Assembly (NCBI RefSeq): GCF_900141985.1
Contig: NZ_FQZK01000015.1
Span: 62,001 to 126,000, forward strand
Reading direction: 5' to 3'
DNA from: Nocardiopsis flavescens
GTDB taxonomy: Bacteria; Actinomycetota; Actinomycetes; Streptosporangiales; Streptosporangiaceae
Length of the DNA stretch: 64,000 nt
Part shown: one piece after another, positions 7,935 through 14,882 of the stretch
Position numbering within the stretch: position 1 is the first letter of the stretch
Layout of the letters: each line of letters begins with the position of its first letter
Notes under the pieces: model-generated
Seen by the model: the letters and a program-made list of their open reading frames with translations, nothing else
Database searches by the model: none
What the model was told of the DNA's origin: nothing
Made by a program: the position numbers and the translations under genes

Positions 7935-8128
7935 CGTCGCCTCCCGGGGGTCTTGCGGCGGGTACGGGCCACGGTCCGGGGCTTGAGCGCGGCCCGGACG
8001 CGGCGGGTAGCGGTGCGGCGGCCGGCGGCCACGGCCTTGCGGGCCTTCTTGGCCTGGGTGGCGGCGCCGGAGAGGGCCAGCAGCACCACGGCGGTCAGCG
8101 CGAGGGCGGACAGAGCGTTCACGGGCAT
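7931..8128 (-). CDS. 65-residue membrane-anchored basic protein
   Basis: Residues 4-25 form one hydrophobic segment (NALSALALTAVVLLALSGAA) and the rest is strongly basic (KKARKAVAAGRRTATRRVR and a terminal RRKTPGRRR). This could be a membrane anchor with a nucleic-acid-binding cytoplasmic tail. The ribosome site AAAGGAG is close to the ATG and follows hairpin copy 3. It is coupled to the zinc-knuckle peptide downstream. Confidence 0.55.
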   Translation of the reverse strand: MPVNALSALALTAVVLLALSGAATQAKKARKAVAAGRRTATRRVRAALKPRTVARTRRKTPGRRR

Positions 8129-8147
8129 AGGTCTCCTTTGCTGGAGT

Positions 8148-8195
8148 GGTCGGCCCCGGCGGGTTGTGCTTGGCGGCTATGCGCCGGGGCTGACC
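8148..8195 (-). promoter_or_regulatory. Leader hairpin, copy 3
   Basis: Fourteen-base-pair stem: 8148-8161 with 8182-8195, including one G-T pair. The 20-base loop is GGTTGTGCTTGGCGGCTATG. It ends 19 bases before the 65-residue gene; the flank CTCCTTTGCTGGAGTGG matches that of copy 2. Confidence 0.65.
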
Positions 8196-8263
8196 AGGTG
8201 GGCGAACCGGTTGGTCCCCTTGCCGTCCGGCAGGACGGGCCGGACGGCGCGGGCACCCCACGG

Positions 8264-8548
8264 TCAGAGGTTGCGGCGGTTGACCTCGAGAATTCCTCGG
8301 GCCAGTCGGCTCTCCGGGTTCTTGTCGCCCTCGGCCTCGGCCCACGCGAGCTGTGCGGCCTTCTGCTCGCTGATGGCGCGGCGCGTGGCGCGGTCCCGCT
8401 CAGCAAGCAAGCGCTCGTTGAGGGTCTGCGAGTCGCGCTCGAACCGCCGGGAGATGGCCCAGAGCGCGCCCGTGAGAGCGGCCAGTGCGGCGAGGGCAAG
8501 GAAGTGAGGGTGCGCGAGCGCGGTCTCGAGCATGTCAGTGAGGGGCAT
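8264..8548 (-). CDS. Single-span membrane protein of the AICE
   Basis: A 94-residue protein starting MPLTDMLETALAHPHFLALA. One membrane span lies at about residues 15-33. A long charged helix follows (RFERDSQTLNERLLAERDRA and on), probably a coiled coil. The ATG overlaps the WhiB stop by one base. The layout, a short outside part, one span and a cytoplasmic coiled coil, resembles holin-like or septum-associated helpers, but I cannot assign it. Confidence 0.6.
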   Translation of the reverse strand: MPLTDMLETALAHPHFLALAALAALTGALWAISRRFERDSQTLNERLLAERDRATRRAISEQKAAQLAWAEAEGDKNPESRLARGILEVNRRNL

Positions 8549-8835
8549 CAGGCGGCCTTCCGGTAGCGGAGTTCGTCGGCGGTAAGCCCGCCCCAGACGC
8601 CGGCGACGGGCTGCTCGCGGACGGCCAGTTCCAGGCACATCGCGCGGGCGGAGCAGGTGTCGCACAGGACCTTGGCGGAGCGCTCCCGCAGGGTGCGGAC
8701 GGCGGGCGCCTCGCCGAAGCGGTCGCTAGTGTCGGGTTCGAAGAACAGCTCCGGCTGCGAGGTGCAGGGGAGCAGGTTGCTGGCCAGTTCGGCGCGGAGC
8801 TGCGCCGTGCTCAGGCCCTTCTGGTCGGAACTCAC
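8548..8835 (-). CDS. WhiB-family iron-sulfur regulator of the AICE
   Basis: A 95-residue WhiB-like protein. Four cysteines at residues 24, 58, 61 and 67 (LCDTCSARAMC) are the ligands of a [4Fe-4S] cluster, and GVWGGLTADE at 79-88 is the family signature turn. WhiB proteins bind the primary sigma factor and activate or block promoters. Here it heads the leftward series and is transcribed away from the GntR gene. The shared spacer carries hairpin copy 4 and a double operator, so the GntR protein may control it. The GTG start has GGAGG a few bases upstream. Confidence 0.88.
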   Translation of the reverse strand: MSSDQKGLSTAQLRAELASNLLPCTSQPELFFEPDTSDRFGEAPAVRTLRERSAKVLCDTCSARAMCLELAVREQPVAGVWGGLTADELRYRKAA

Positions 8836-8860
8836 GGAACCTCCTGTGTGGGTGGGAAAC

Positions 8861-8896
8861 CCGGTCCCTGCTGGCGGCTATGAAGCAGGGCTCCGG
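8861..8896 (-). promoter_or_regulatory. Leader hairpin, copy 4 (upstream of whiB)
   Basis: Inner stem CCCTGCT (8866-8872) with AGCAGGG (8884-8890), plus outer CCGG/CCGG across a small internal loop. The loop GGCGGCTATGA keeps the family core. It ends 25 bases before the whiB GTG. The stem sequence differs completely from the other copies while pairing is kept. Confidence 0.6.
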
Positions 8897-8921
8897 ACCT
8901 CGGTGAACCTGACGGTACGCA

Positions 8922-8955
8922 CTTATGCCATAAGCGTCAAGACATATGCAATAAG
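8922..8955. promoter_or_regulatory. Double operator in the whiB-gntR spacer
   Basis: CTTATGCCATAAG (8922-8934, a perfect dyad) and CATATGCAATAAG (8943-8955, two changes) are 21 bases apart, two helical turns, in the divergent spacer. This is the expected layout for a GntR dimer pair controlling both directions, as KorSA does in pSAM2. Which protein binds is inference. Confidence 0.65.
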
Positions 8956-9022
8956 TTTCCTGAGAGAGGCTTGCGGCCGAGACGACAACCAGCAGGACGG
9001 CTACGGTGGGAGGACCACACAT

Positions 9023-9814
9023 ATGTCGGAAGACGGAGGCCAGATGAGCAGCCTCGAACCGCCGAAGGCGCGGTACAAGCAGGTGGCAGAGCTGCTGCGC
9101 GACGCCATCAAGCGCGGCGAGTACCCGGCGGGGTCGACCCTGCCCAGCCAGCCGGAGCTAGCGCGCGAGTACAACCTGAACCAGAGTTCGATCAGTCGGG
9201 CCATGGCGATGCTCCAGGCCGAAGGACTGATCCGCACGGAACACGGCAAGGGGTCCGTCGTCCTGGAGGTGCCCACCGTCAAGAGGGTGCGCAGGATCGA
9301 CAAGGACTATCGGAGCGCCCCTTCGAGGAGCAGCTTCGCTGAGGAACTGGCGAAGGCTGGCCGTGCATCGCGGACCGAGCTGCTCGTGTGCGATGCCGTG
9401 GACGCGCCGGCGGACATTGCCGAAGTCCTCAAGTTGGACGAGGGCGAGCAGACGCTCCTGCGCAAGCGCCACATGTACGCGGAGGACAAGCCAGTACAGA
9501 TTGCGGCTTCCTACATCCCGATGAGCGTGGCCGGCAGCGTCGACATCGCCATGCCGGACACCGGCCCTAGTGGCATGTACGCGCGCATCGCAGAACGAGG
9601 ATTCGGACCGGTGCGCTTCACCGAGGACATCGAGGTTCGCGGAGCCAAAGAAGCCGAAGCAGACTTCCTGAACATCACTCCTGGGCAACCGGTTTTCGCC
9701 ATCCTCCGGACAGCCTTTGATAAGGGGAATCGGCCAGTCGAGACCTGCCTAAACGTCTTGGCTGCCCTCCAATGGAAGCTCACCTATGCATGGGAACAGG
9801 ACGTGAGGCCATGA
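9023..9814 (+). CDS. GntR/HutC-family repressor (KorSA-like)
   Basis: A 263-residue regulator. An N-terminal GntR winged helix (ARYKQVAELLRDAIKRGEYP, then SQPELAREYNLNQSSISRAM) occupies about residues 15-85, and a UTRA ligand domain about 100-260. In pSAM2 the equivalent KorSA represses replication and transfer genes and itself. The ATG at 9023 has GGGAGG nine bases upstream; the next ATG (9044) has GGAGG too close. Divergent from whiB across a double operator, and overlapped by ATGA with the NUDIX gene, so the two are made together. Confidence 0.85.
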   Translation: MSEDGGQMSSLEPPKARYKQVAELLRDAIKRGEYPAGSTLPSQPELAREYNLNQSSISRAMAMLQAEGLIRTEHGKGSVVLEVPTVKRVRRIDKDYRSAPSRSSFAEELAKAGRASRTELLVCDAVDAPADIAEVLKLDEGEQTLLRKRHMYAEDKPVQIAASYIPMSVAGSVDIAMPDTGPSGMYARIAERGFGPVRFTEDIEVRGAKEAEADFLNITPGQPVFAILRTAFDKGNRPVETCLNVLAALQWKLTYAWEQDVRP

Positions 9815-10251
9815 CCAGCGGGACGCCTCGACACAGTGTCAGCGTGACCGGCGTGGTAGTTCGACCTGAGGACGGAAAAGTTCTAGTTATCAAACGAGCC
9901 GACGATGGCCGATGGGTTCCGCCTGGCGGCATTCTAGAGCTGAAAGAAACACCAGAACAGTGTGTAATTAGAGAAGTCTTTGAAGAGACTGGAATCAAAA
10001 CGAAGCCCATTCGCCTAACTGGCATCTATAAAAACATGAATCTTGGCGTGGTTTCCCTGGCTTTCCTGTGTGAACCAGTCGGAGGAGAACTCCGCACAAG
10101 CGATGAATCAACGGACGCTGCCTGGCTAACGCCAGTCGATGCTGTTGCACGCTGCCCTGAAGCTCGGGGAATCCGCATCACAGACGCTCTATCCAAAAAC
10201 GGGCCCAGCGTTCGATCCCATGACGGGAACTCTATATTGAGAGGAATCTAA
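9811..10251 (+). CDS. NUDIX hydrolase, Pif-like immunity candidate
   Basis: A 146-residue protein with a complete Nudix box (G-x5-E-x7-REVFEETGI at about residues 39-61), which binds metal and cleaves nucleoside-diphosphate-linked substrates. The start is the ATG in an ATGA overlap with the GntR gene. pSAM2 has a NUDIX protein, Pif, that keeps a carrier from receiving the same element again; the co-transcribed repressor and NUDIX pair fits that arrangement. Base composition drops in GC along this gene towards the AT-richer HEPN gene. A plain housekeeping NUDIX role cannot be excluded. Confidence 0.8.
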   Translation: MTSGTPRHSVSVTGVVVRPEDGKVLVIKRADDGRWVPPGGILELKETPEQCVIREVFEETGIKTKPIRLTGIYKNMNLGVVSLAFLCEPVGGELRTSDESTDAAWLTPVDAVARCPEARGIRITDALSKNGPSVRSHDGNSILRGI

Positions 10252-11708
10252 AAATACAGGTCATCCCTGAGCATGCGAGCCTGGAACTCCTCGCCTAGCT
10301 CCAGGCACTTCATCATATAGGCCCTAACAACGCGCTCAAGCATGTGAGAAAGCTGAGCAAGATCACTATCTTTATAACCCCGATTCCCATGCGCCAAATC
10401 ATTCCGAATCCTAGCAACCGCCCACAATGGCCCCTGATTTTCAGCACCCTCCAGAACTGATTGAATTATTTTCATCTTTGCTATTCTTTGAGTCATGTCC
10501 AAAGGAAGTCCAGCCAGGAGGTCAATCAAGCGGGTTTCAAGAGAATCAGCATTAGACCCCTTGAGGTACTTCCTCAGGAACCTCATCTCACTCGGGCTAA
10601 TCTTATCTTTCATCAGCCCGAAAAATTCTTTCTTTTTTGCTTTATATTTTTCCTCCTCCTCTTCCTCTTTTTCTCTATTTTCGTAACCATGATAACCTTC
10701 CAGGGCCTGAATAAGCATCAAGAAATGCGCCCTTGGGTGTTGGCTAGAAAATCCAAGCGACGTGCCGTATATTTCGATCAGAGGATGGTCGCAAGACTCC
10801 ATCTCCTGCCACTCTCTGATCATCCCCAAGAGAGAAACATCATCCTCCTTAAGACCAACCGCAGGCTTCATTAGCCTTATCTTGTTTGCACTAGAACTAT
10901 AAGGAGCCTGAAGCACACCGGTCCCAAAGACCTGAAACTTTTCATGCCTTGGGAAACCCTCAGGAAAAAACGGAGTGACCTTCCTGTCTCGCCCCAAAGC
11001 AACGTAGGCGAGCGACTCCGAAACACCAGTCACCAGAGAGGTTACATGAATTAGAGGTTCAACCCAAGAATCAAACCACTCAGAAAAAGTCAAAGGCGAC
11101 ACAGAGTAGACTCGGCAGACTGGACTAAAAGAAACACGAAAAGCGTAAGGGTCTGCGATTTTCGCACTAGAGTCGTAGCTGCATAGGACCCTAAATTCTT
11201 CGTCCGACCACTCCTGAGAACTCTCCTCGTTGACAACCATGGAGAATCGCTCCTCGCTGTCGCCAACAGGGTAGGTGGTCTCCTTGATCGGGTTGGCACC
11301 AAAAACAGAATCCATCCCGGTGATCTGCAACTCAACCATAGAAAAGGAATTTTGAACGGAAGAAGTCGAGGCTCCGACCATCGCCGCACGACAATCGATC
11401 CGGGCAGTCGAAAAATCCCAATAGGTGAGCCTTGCCTCAATGAAGAGGATAGCCATTCCATTAAAAAGCCGACCCTCTAGAACATCGAAATCCTTGCGCT
11501 GTGGGAAAGACCCACTAATAGCGCCGCCCGAATTTTCATGTTCCACTAGAATGGATTCACTTTGGATTTGCGCAGTCGGCTGCCTCCCCGCCTGGAGATC
11601 AACCAAACCGTAGGCTGATACCTTATCCCCTCCCGAAGACGGTACATGCACGGTGAACGCGTACTCCCCGGGGGAGATTACTGATTTCAGCGCAGCCTTA
11701 TCATCCAT
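10248..11708 (-). CDS. ApeA-like HEPN-domain protein, probable defence cargo
   Basis: A 486-residue protein, convergent with the NUDIX gene (four-base overlap of stops). The N-terminal 250 residues look like the beta-rich sensor part of ApeA proteins. A lysine/glutamate-rich stretch lies near 345-375. The C-terminal helical region carries RNDLAHG with the R-x4-H signature of HEPN ribonucleases (Arg435, His440). ApeA proteins are abortive-infection factors that cut host RNA when a phage is sensed. The gene is much AT-richer than its neighbours and uses many A/T-ending codons, a sign of recent transfer. No clear ribosome site precedes the ATG. The family call rests on the HEPN motif and overall build. 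Confidence 0.65.
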   Translation of the reverse strand: MDDKAALKSVISPGEYAFTVHVPSSGGDKVSAYGLVDLQAGRQPTAQIQSESILVEHENSGGAISGSFPQRKDFDVLEGRLFNGMAILFIEARLTYWDFSTARIDCRAAMVGASTSSVQNSFSMVELQITGMDSVFGANPIKETTYPVGDSEERFSMVVNEESSQEWSDEEFRVLCSYDSSAKIADPYAFRVSFSPVCRVYSVSPLTFSEWFDSWVEPLIHVTSLVTGVSESLAYVALGRDRKVTPFFPEGFPRHEKFQVFGTGVLQAPYSSSANKIRLMKPAVGLKEDDVSLLGMIREWQEMESCDHPLIEIYGTSLGFSSQHPRAHFLMLIQALEGYHGYENREKEEEEEEKYKAKKKEFFGLMKDKISPSEMRFLRKYLKGSNADSLETRLIDLLAGLPLDMTQRIAKMKIIQSVLEGAENQGPLWAVARIRNDLAHGNRGYKDSDLAQLSHMLERVVRAYMMKCLELGEEFQARMLRDDLYF

Positions 11709-11916
11709 GAAAAACTAATACCACATACAGTTCCAAATATCTAGAGGCCAGCCGAGCAAGCGAGGAGTAATTGAATAGCTACTTTTGCCCCACTATCGAC
11801 CTATCTGAGACTTTCAACGTTCTTCAGAAACAATCGCCCAGAAAATAGCTCCTCGAACGATTTTATTTCTGCACACCCGCCATTCGTCCCCAGCTACACG
11901 ACAGTACTGGCTAGCC

Positions 11917-12120
11917 GCAGAACCTGCAGAACCCACAGAACTAGCGTTCGTGCAGGTCAGGGCTTCGCTGCGAGGAAGCGCAGAACGCCGCGATACCTCC
12001 GCAGAACCGCAGAACCCCTTGCGCGTAGGGTTCTGCGGAGGTTCTGCGAGGTAGTGCGGCTCTGGCTCACAAGGCGTTGAACAGCAAGAACAGGGGTTCT
12101 GTGGGTTGTGCGGGTTCTGC
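11917..12120. repeat. GCAGAACC repeat cluster at the AICE right end
   Basis: GCAGAACC occurs directly at 11917, 11926, 12001 and 12009 (shorter form GCAGAAC at 11980). It occurs inverted as GGTTCTGC at 12029, 12040 and 12113, with weaker forms at 12095 and 12104. The centre (about 11998-12050) is a near-perfect inverted repeat of two copies each side. Candidates are TraB recognition repeats (clt), the element's replication origin, or integrase/excisionase arm sites. The rest of 11709-12399 holds no gene I can support. Confidence 0.65.
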
Positions 12121-12399
12121 GGCGGGTGGTGGAGGGCTACCCAGGGGGTGCTCCCGCGGGTTGCACGTGCGAGGTCGGAAACCGGCCTCGTGAGGTGGCT
12201 GCTGGAGGGCGAACAGGATCGGCCGAAGGTGATCCATCGCGGACGTTCGGCCGCTGCTCAGAGGCTCCCTGAGGGCCGTCTCGTAGTCTCAGTTCTAGTC
12301 TCATTCGTGCCCGTCCGGGGCCGTCCGCAGTGGTCCGGGCCGGTGGTCGGTGCGCAGGTCACCAGGGCCTTGACCTGGGGCGGACAGCGTCACGCGGTA

Positions 12400-12455
12400 T
12401 TGGAAAGCGTGTTGGTGGCAACGCCTCAGGGGTTCGAATCCCCTATCCTCCGCCA
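12400..12455 (+). other. attR: 3' half of tRNA-Ser(GGA)
   Basis: From the anticodon loop (TTGGAAA, anticodon GGA) through the long variable arm, the T arm (GGGGTTCGAATCCCC at 12429-12443) to ATCCTCC-G-CCA this is a tRNA-Ser(GGA). The 5' half is absent: no GGAGGAT partner lies upstream. A displaced 3' half is the normal scar of an element integrated in a tRNA gene; the intact gene should be at attL, left of the window. Confidence 0.8.
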
Positions 12456-12475
12456 CCGCCCACCAGGGCAGATAA

Positions 12476-12506
12476 AAGGCCCCGACCGGACACCGGTCGG
12501 GGCCTT
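12476..12506 (+). terminator. Terminator after the tRNA-Ser half
   Basis: Perfect 14-bp hairpin AAGGCCCCGACCGG-ACA-complement, 20 bases after the CCA end. It was probably the terminator of the tRNA gene. Nothing else is seen up to the end of poxB at 12723 except the direct repeat at 12518. Confidence 0.6.
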
Positions 12507-12722
12507 CGTCGTTGGTGGTCTCACTTCTGGTCTCAGTTGGCCTGTTCGGGGCCGGGACCACCCTCCCCCGAGGGGACCGGCCCTCCGAGCCGGTCGGCCA
12601 CGTCCGCGTGAGCCCCGCCGGCCGCCACCCCGACGCACGGGCTGTGCAGCGGAGCCCGGCCGGCCGAAGCGGGCGGGGTCGCCCGCTTCGGGCGCGGCGG
12701 CGACGGGCGGCGCGGGTCCCGG

Positions 12723-14462
12723 TCAGGGCCGGGGGATGTTGCGGAGGTTGGAGCGGGCCAGGTCGATCATGGAGCCCACCCCGCCCTGGAGCACCGTCCG
12801 GCCCGCGGACAGCGCGAACCCGGCGACCTGGTCTGCGGTGATGCGCGAGGGGATGGACAGCGCGTTGGGGTCGGTGACCACGTCCACCAGGACGGCCTCG
12901 TCGGCGGTGACCGCCTCGTGCAGGGCGTCGCGGACCTCGTCGGGCCGGGTGACCCGCAGGGAGCGCATCCCGATCGCCCGGGCGATCGCCGCGTAGTCCA
13001 CCGGGGGGTGGTCCGTCTGGTGGGCGGGGATGCCGTCCACCATCATCTCCAGCCGCACCATACCCAGGGACGAGTTGTCGAAGACCACCGTGGCCACCGG
13101 CAGGCGGTGCTGGTGGACGGTGATCAGCTCGCCCAGCAGCATGCTCAGCCCGCCGTCCCCGGACAGGGACACCACCTTGCCGTGCGACGCGGCGAACGCG
13201 GCGCCGACCGCCTGCGGCAGGGCGTTGGCCATGGTGCCGTGCGTGAACGAGCCGATGACCCGGCGGCGCCCGTTGGGGGTGAGGTAGCGGGCGGCCCACA
13301 CGTTGTTCATGCCGGTGTCCACGGTGAACACGGCGTCGTCGGGGGCGACCTCGTCCAGGACGCGGGCCACGTACTCCGGGTGGATCGGGGTGTGGTCGGC
13401 GATGTCCCCGGTGTAGGCCTCCACCACCCGGGTCAGGGCCCGCTCGTGGCGGCGCAGCATGTCGTGCAGGAAACGGGTGTCGGACTTGTCCCCGATGAGC
13501 GGCAGCACCGACCGCAGGGTGGCCGCCGCGTCGCCGTGCACGCCCAGGACCAGCGGCACCCGGCGGCCCAGGCGGCGGGGGTCGCGGTCGATCTGGACGA
13601 CGTTCTCCTTGGGCAGGAAGTCGTCGTAGGGGAAGTCGCAGCCCACCATCAGCACGAGGTCGGCCCCGTGCAGCGCCTCGTAGCAGGCGCCGTAACCGAG
13701 CAGGCCGACCATGCCGACGTCGTAGGGGTTGTCGTACTGGATCCACTCCTTGCCGCGCAGGGTGTGCCCGACGGGGGCGTTCACCCGCCCGGCCAGGGTC
13801 ATGACCTCGTCGTGGGCGCCGCGCGCCCCCGCGCCGCAGAAGAGCGCGACCTTCTCGGCGGCGTTGATCCGCTTGGCCAGTTCGCGGACGTCGTCCTCGG
13901 CGGGCCAGGCGGTGGCGCGCACGGGGACGGCGGGGGTGGTGTCGGGGCCGCCGACGGCCTTGCGCGCGGCGACGTCGCCCGGCAGCACGAGGACGGCGAC
14001 GCCCGGGGTGCCCAGGGCGTGCTGGATCGCGATCCGGGCCAGCCGGGGCATCTGGTCGGGGTGGGAGACCAGCTCGCGGAACTCGGTGACGTCGGCGAAC
14101 AGCCGCTCGGGGTGCGTCTCCTGGAAGTAGCCGGTGCCGATCTGCCGGGAGGGGATGTGGGAGGCCAGGGCCAGGACGGGCGCCCCGCTGCGCTGCGCGT
14201 CGTAGAGCCCCTGGACCAGGTGGGTGTTGCCGGGCCCGCAGGAGCCCGCGCACACGGCGAGGCCGCCGTCGATCTGCGCCTGGGCCGAGGCGGCGAAGGC
14301 CGCCGCCTCCTCGTTGCGGACGTGCACCCACTCGATGCCGTCGGTCCCGTGCACGGCGTCGACCACGGGGTTGAGGCTGTCGCCGACCACGCCGTAGATC
14401 CGGGTCACCCCGGCGGCGACCAGCGTCCGGACGAGCTGTTCGGCGACGGTGTTCCTGGCCAT
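12723..14462 (-). CDS. poxB: Pyruvate dehydrogenase (quinone) / pyruvate oxidase
   Basis: The 579-residue, thiamine-diphosphate-dependent enzyme oxidatively decarboxylates pyruvate to acetate and CO2. The order is the usual one: Pyr domain from residue 4 (catalytic Glu in HVRNEEAAAFAA), central FAD/DHAP-like domain, PP domain with GDGGLSMLLGELITV and the downstream FDNSSLG that binds ThDP-Mg. FAD-binding and quinone reduction at the membrane follow from the PoxB family. It stands alone, with no operon partner. It lies between the attR site and the cas operon. Confidence 0.88.
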   Translation of the reverse strand: MARNTVAEQLVRTLVAAGVTRIYGVVGDSLNPVVDAVHGTDGIEWVHVRNEEAAAFAASAQAQIDGGLAVCAGSCGPGNTHLVQGLYDAQRSGAPVLALASHIPSRQIGTGYFQETHPERLFADVTEFRELVSHPDQMPRLARIAIQHALGTPGVAVLVLPGDVAARKAVGGPDTTPAVPVRATAWPAEDDVRELAKRINAAEKVALFCGAGARGAHDEVMTLAGRVNAPVGHTLRGKEWIQYDNPYDVGMVGLLGYGACYEALHGADLVLMVGCDFPYDDFLPKENVVQIDRDPRRLGRRVPLVLGVHGDAAATLRSVLPLIGDKSDTRFLHDMLRRHERALTRVVEAYTGDIADHTPIHPEYVARVLDEVAPDDAVFTVDTGMNNVWAARYLTPNGRRRVIGSFTHGTMANALPQAVGAAFAASHGKVVSLSGDGGLSMLLGELITVHQHRLPVATVVFDNSSLGMVRLEMMVDGIPAHQTDHPPVDYAAIARAIGMRSLRVTRPDEVRDALHEAVTADEAVLVDVVTDPNALSIPSRITADQVAGFALSAGRTVLQGGVGSMIDLARSNLRNIPRP

Positions 14463-14882
14463 GGCGGTTCCCCCCGGAGCGCGGCGACGGGGAGCCGGTC
14501 CGGCGCCCCGCGTTCCACGCTAGGAGCGCGCCCCGCCGATCCCCCGCACCGCCACGCCACCGGAGCGCGAGATGCCCGCGAACGGCACCGGGACCTCGCG
14601 GCGGAGCCCCCCATGAACGCAAGGTCGCCCTCGGGGAAGGCGGTCGGAGGGCGAGGGCGGCGGCGACGGGGGTCCGCAGGCGTTCGCCGGCCACGCGGAG
14701 GGGTCTTGGGAGCCGCCCCGTGCCCCCGGTCCTCGTCCCAGCGACGAAGACCCCGACCGGACAGCGGGCGAGGCCTTCGTCGATCTCGTTCTCTCTTCGG
14801 CCACCGGGGCCGGGCCGTGTCCTGTCACCCGCCGGGAGCAGCGGATACACGTGGTGCTGAGCCCGACCGACCGGGTTCTCCG
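14463..14882. other. Gene-free spacer between poxB and cas6e
   Basis: About 420 bases upstream of poxB and downstream of the cas operon. The only notable content is a decayed terminator copy near 14742. I see no CRISPR array here and no ORF with a ribosome site. Confidence 0.5.
14742..14782. repeat. Decayed copy of the tRNA-Ser terminator region
   Basis: CCCCGACCGGACAGCGGGCG followed by AGGCCTTCGTCG matches 12480-12513 with a handful of changes. It is now framed by CGACGAAG/CTTCGTCG, which can still form a hairpin. It lies 2.27 kb beyond the attR terminator, with poxB between. It may mark an old integration boundary, or be the cas operon terminator by coincidence. Confidence 0.4.

Larger units (their letters stand above)
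12286..12556. repeat. Direct repeats flanking the attachment core
   Basis: GTCTCAGTTCTAGTCTCA (12286-12303) and GTCTCACTTCTGGTCTCA (12518-12535) differ at two positions and each holds two GTCTCA sites 12 bases apart. Similarity continues about 20 bases on each side's right flank (GCCNGTNCGGGGCCG). They bracket the tRNA half and could be recombinase or excisionase arm sites, or traces of tandem integration. Confidence 0.5.

Noticed and set aside
12366..12455. A complete tRNA-Ser gene
   Set aside because: No 5' acceptor strand (GGAGGAT) or D arm; only the 3' half matches and four extra bases break the anticodon stem.
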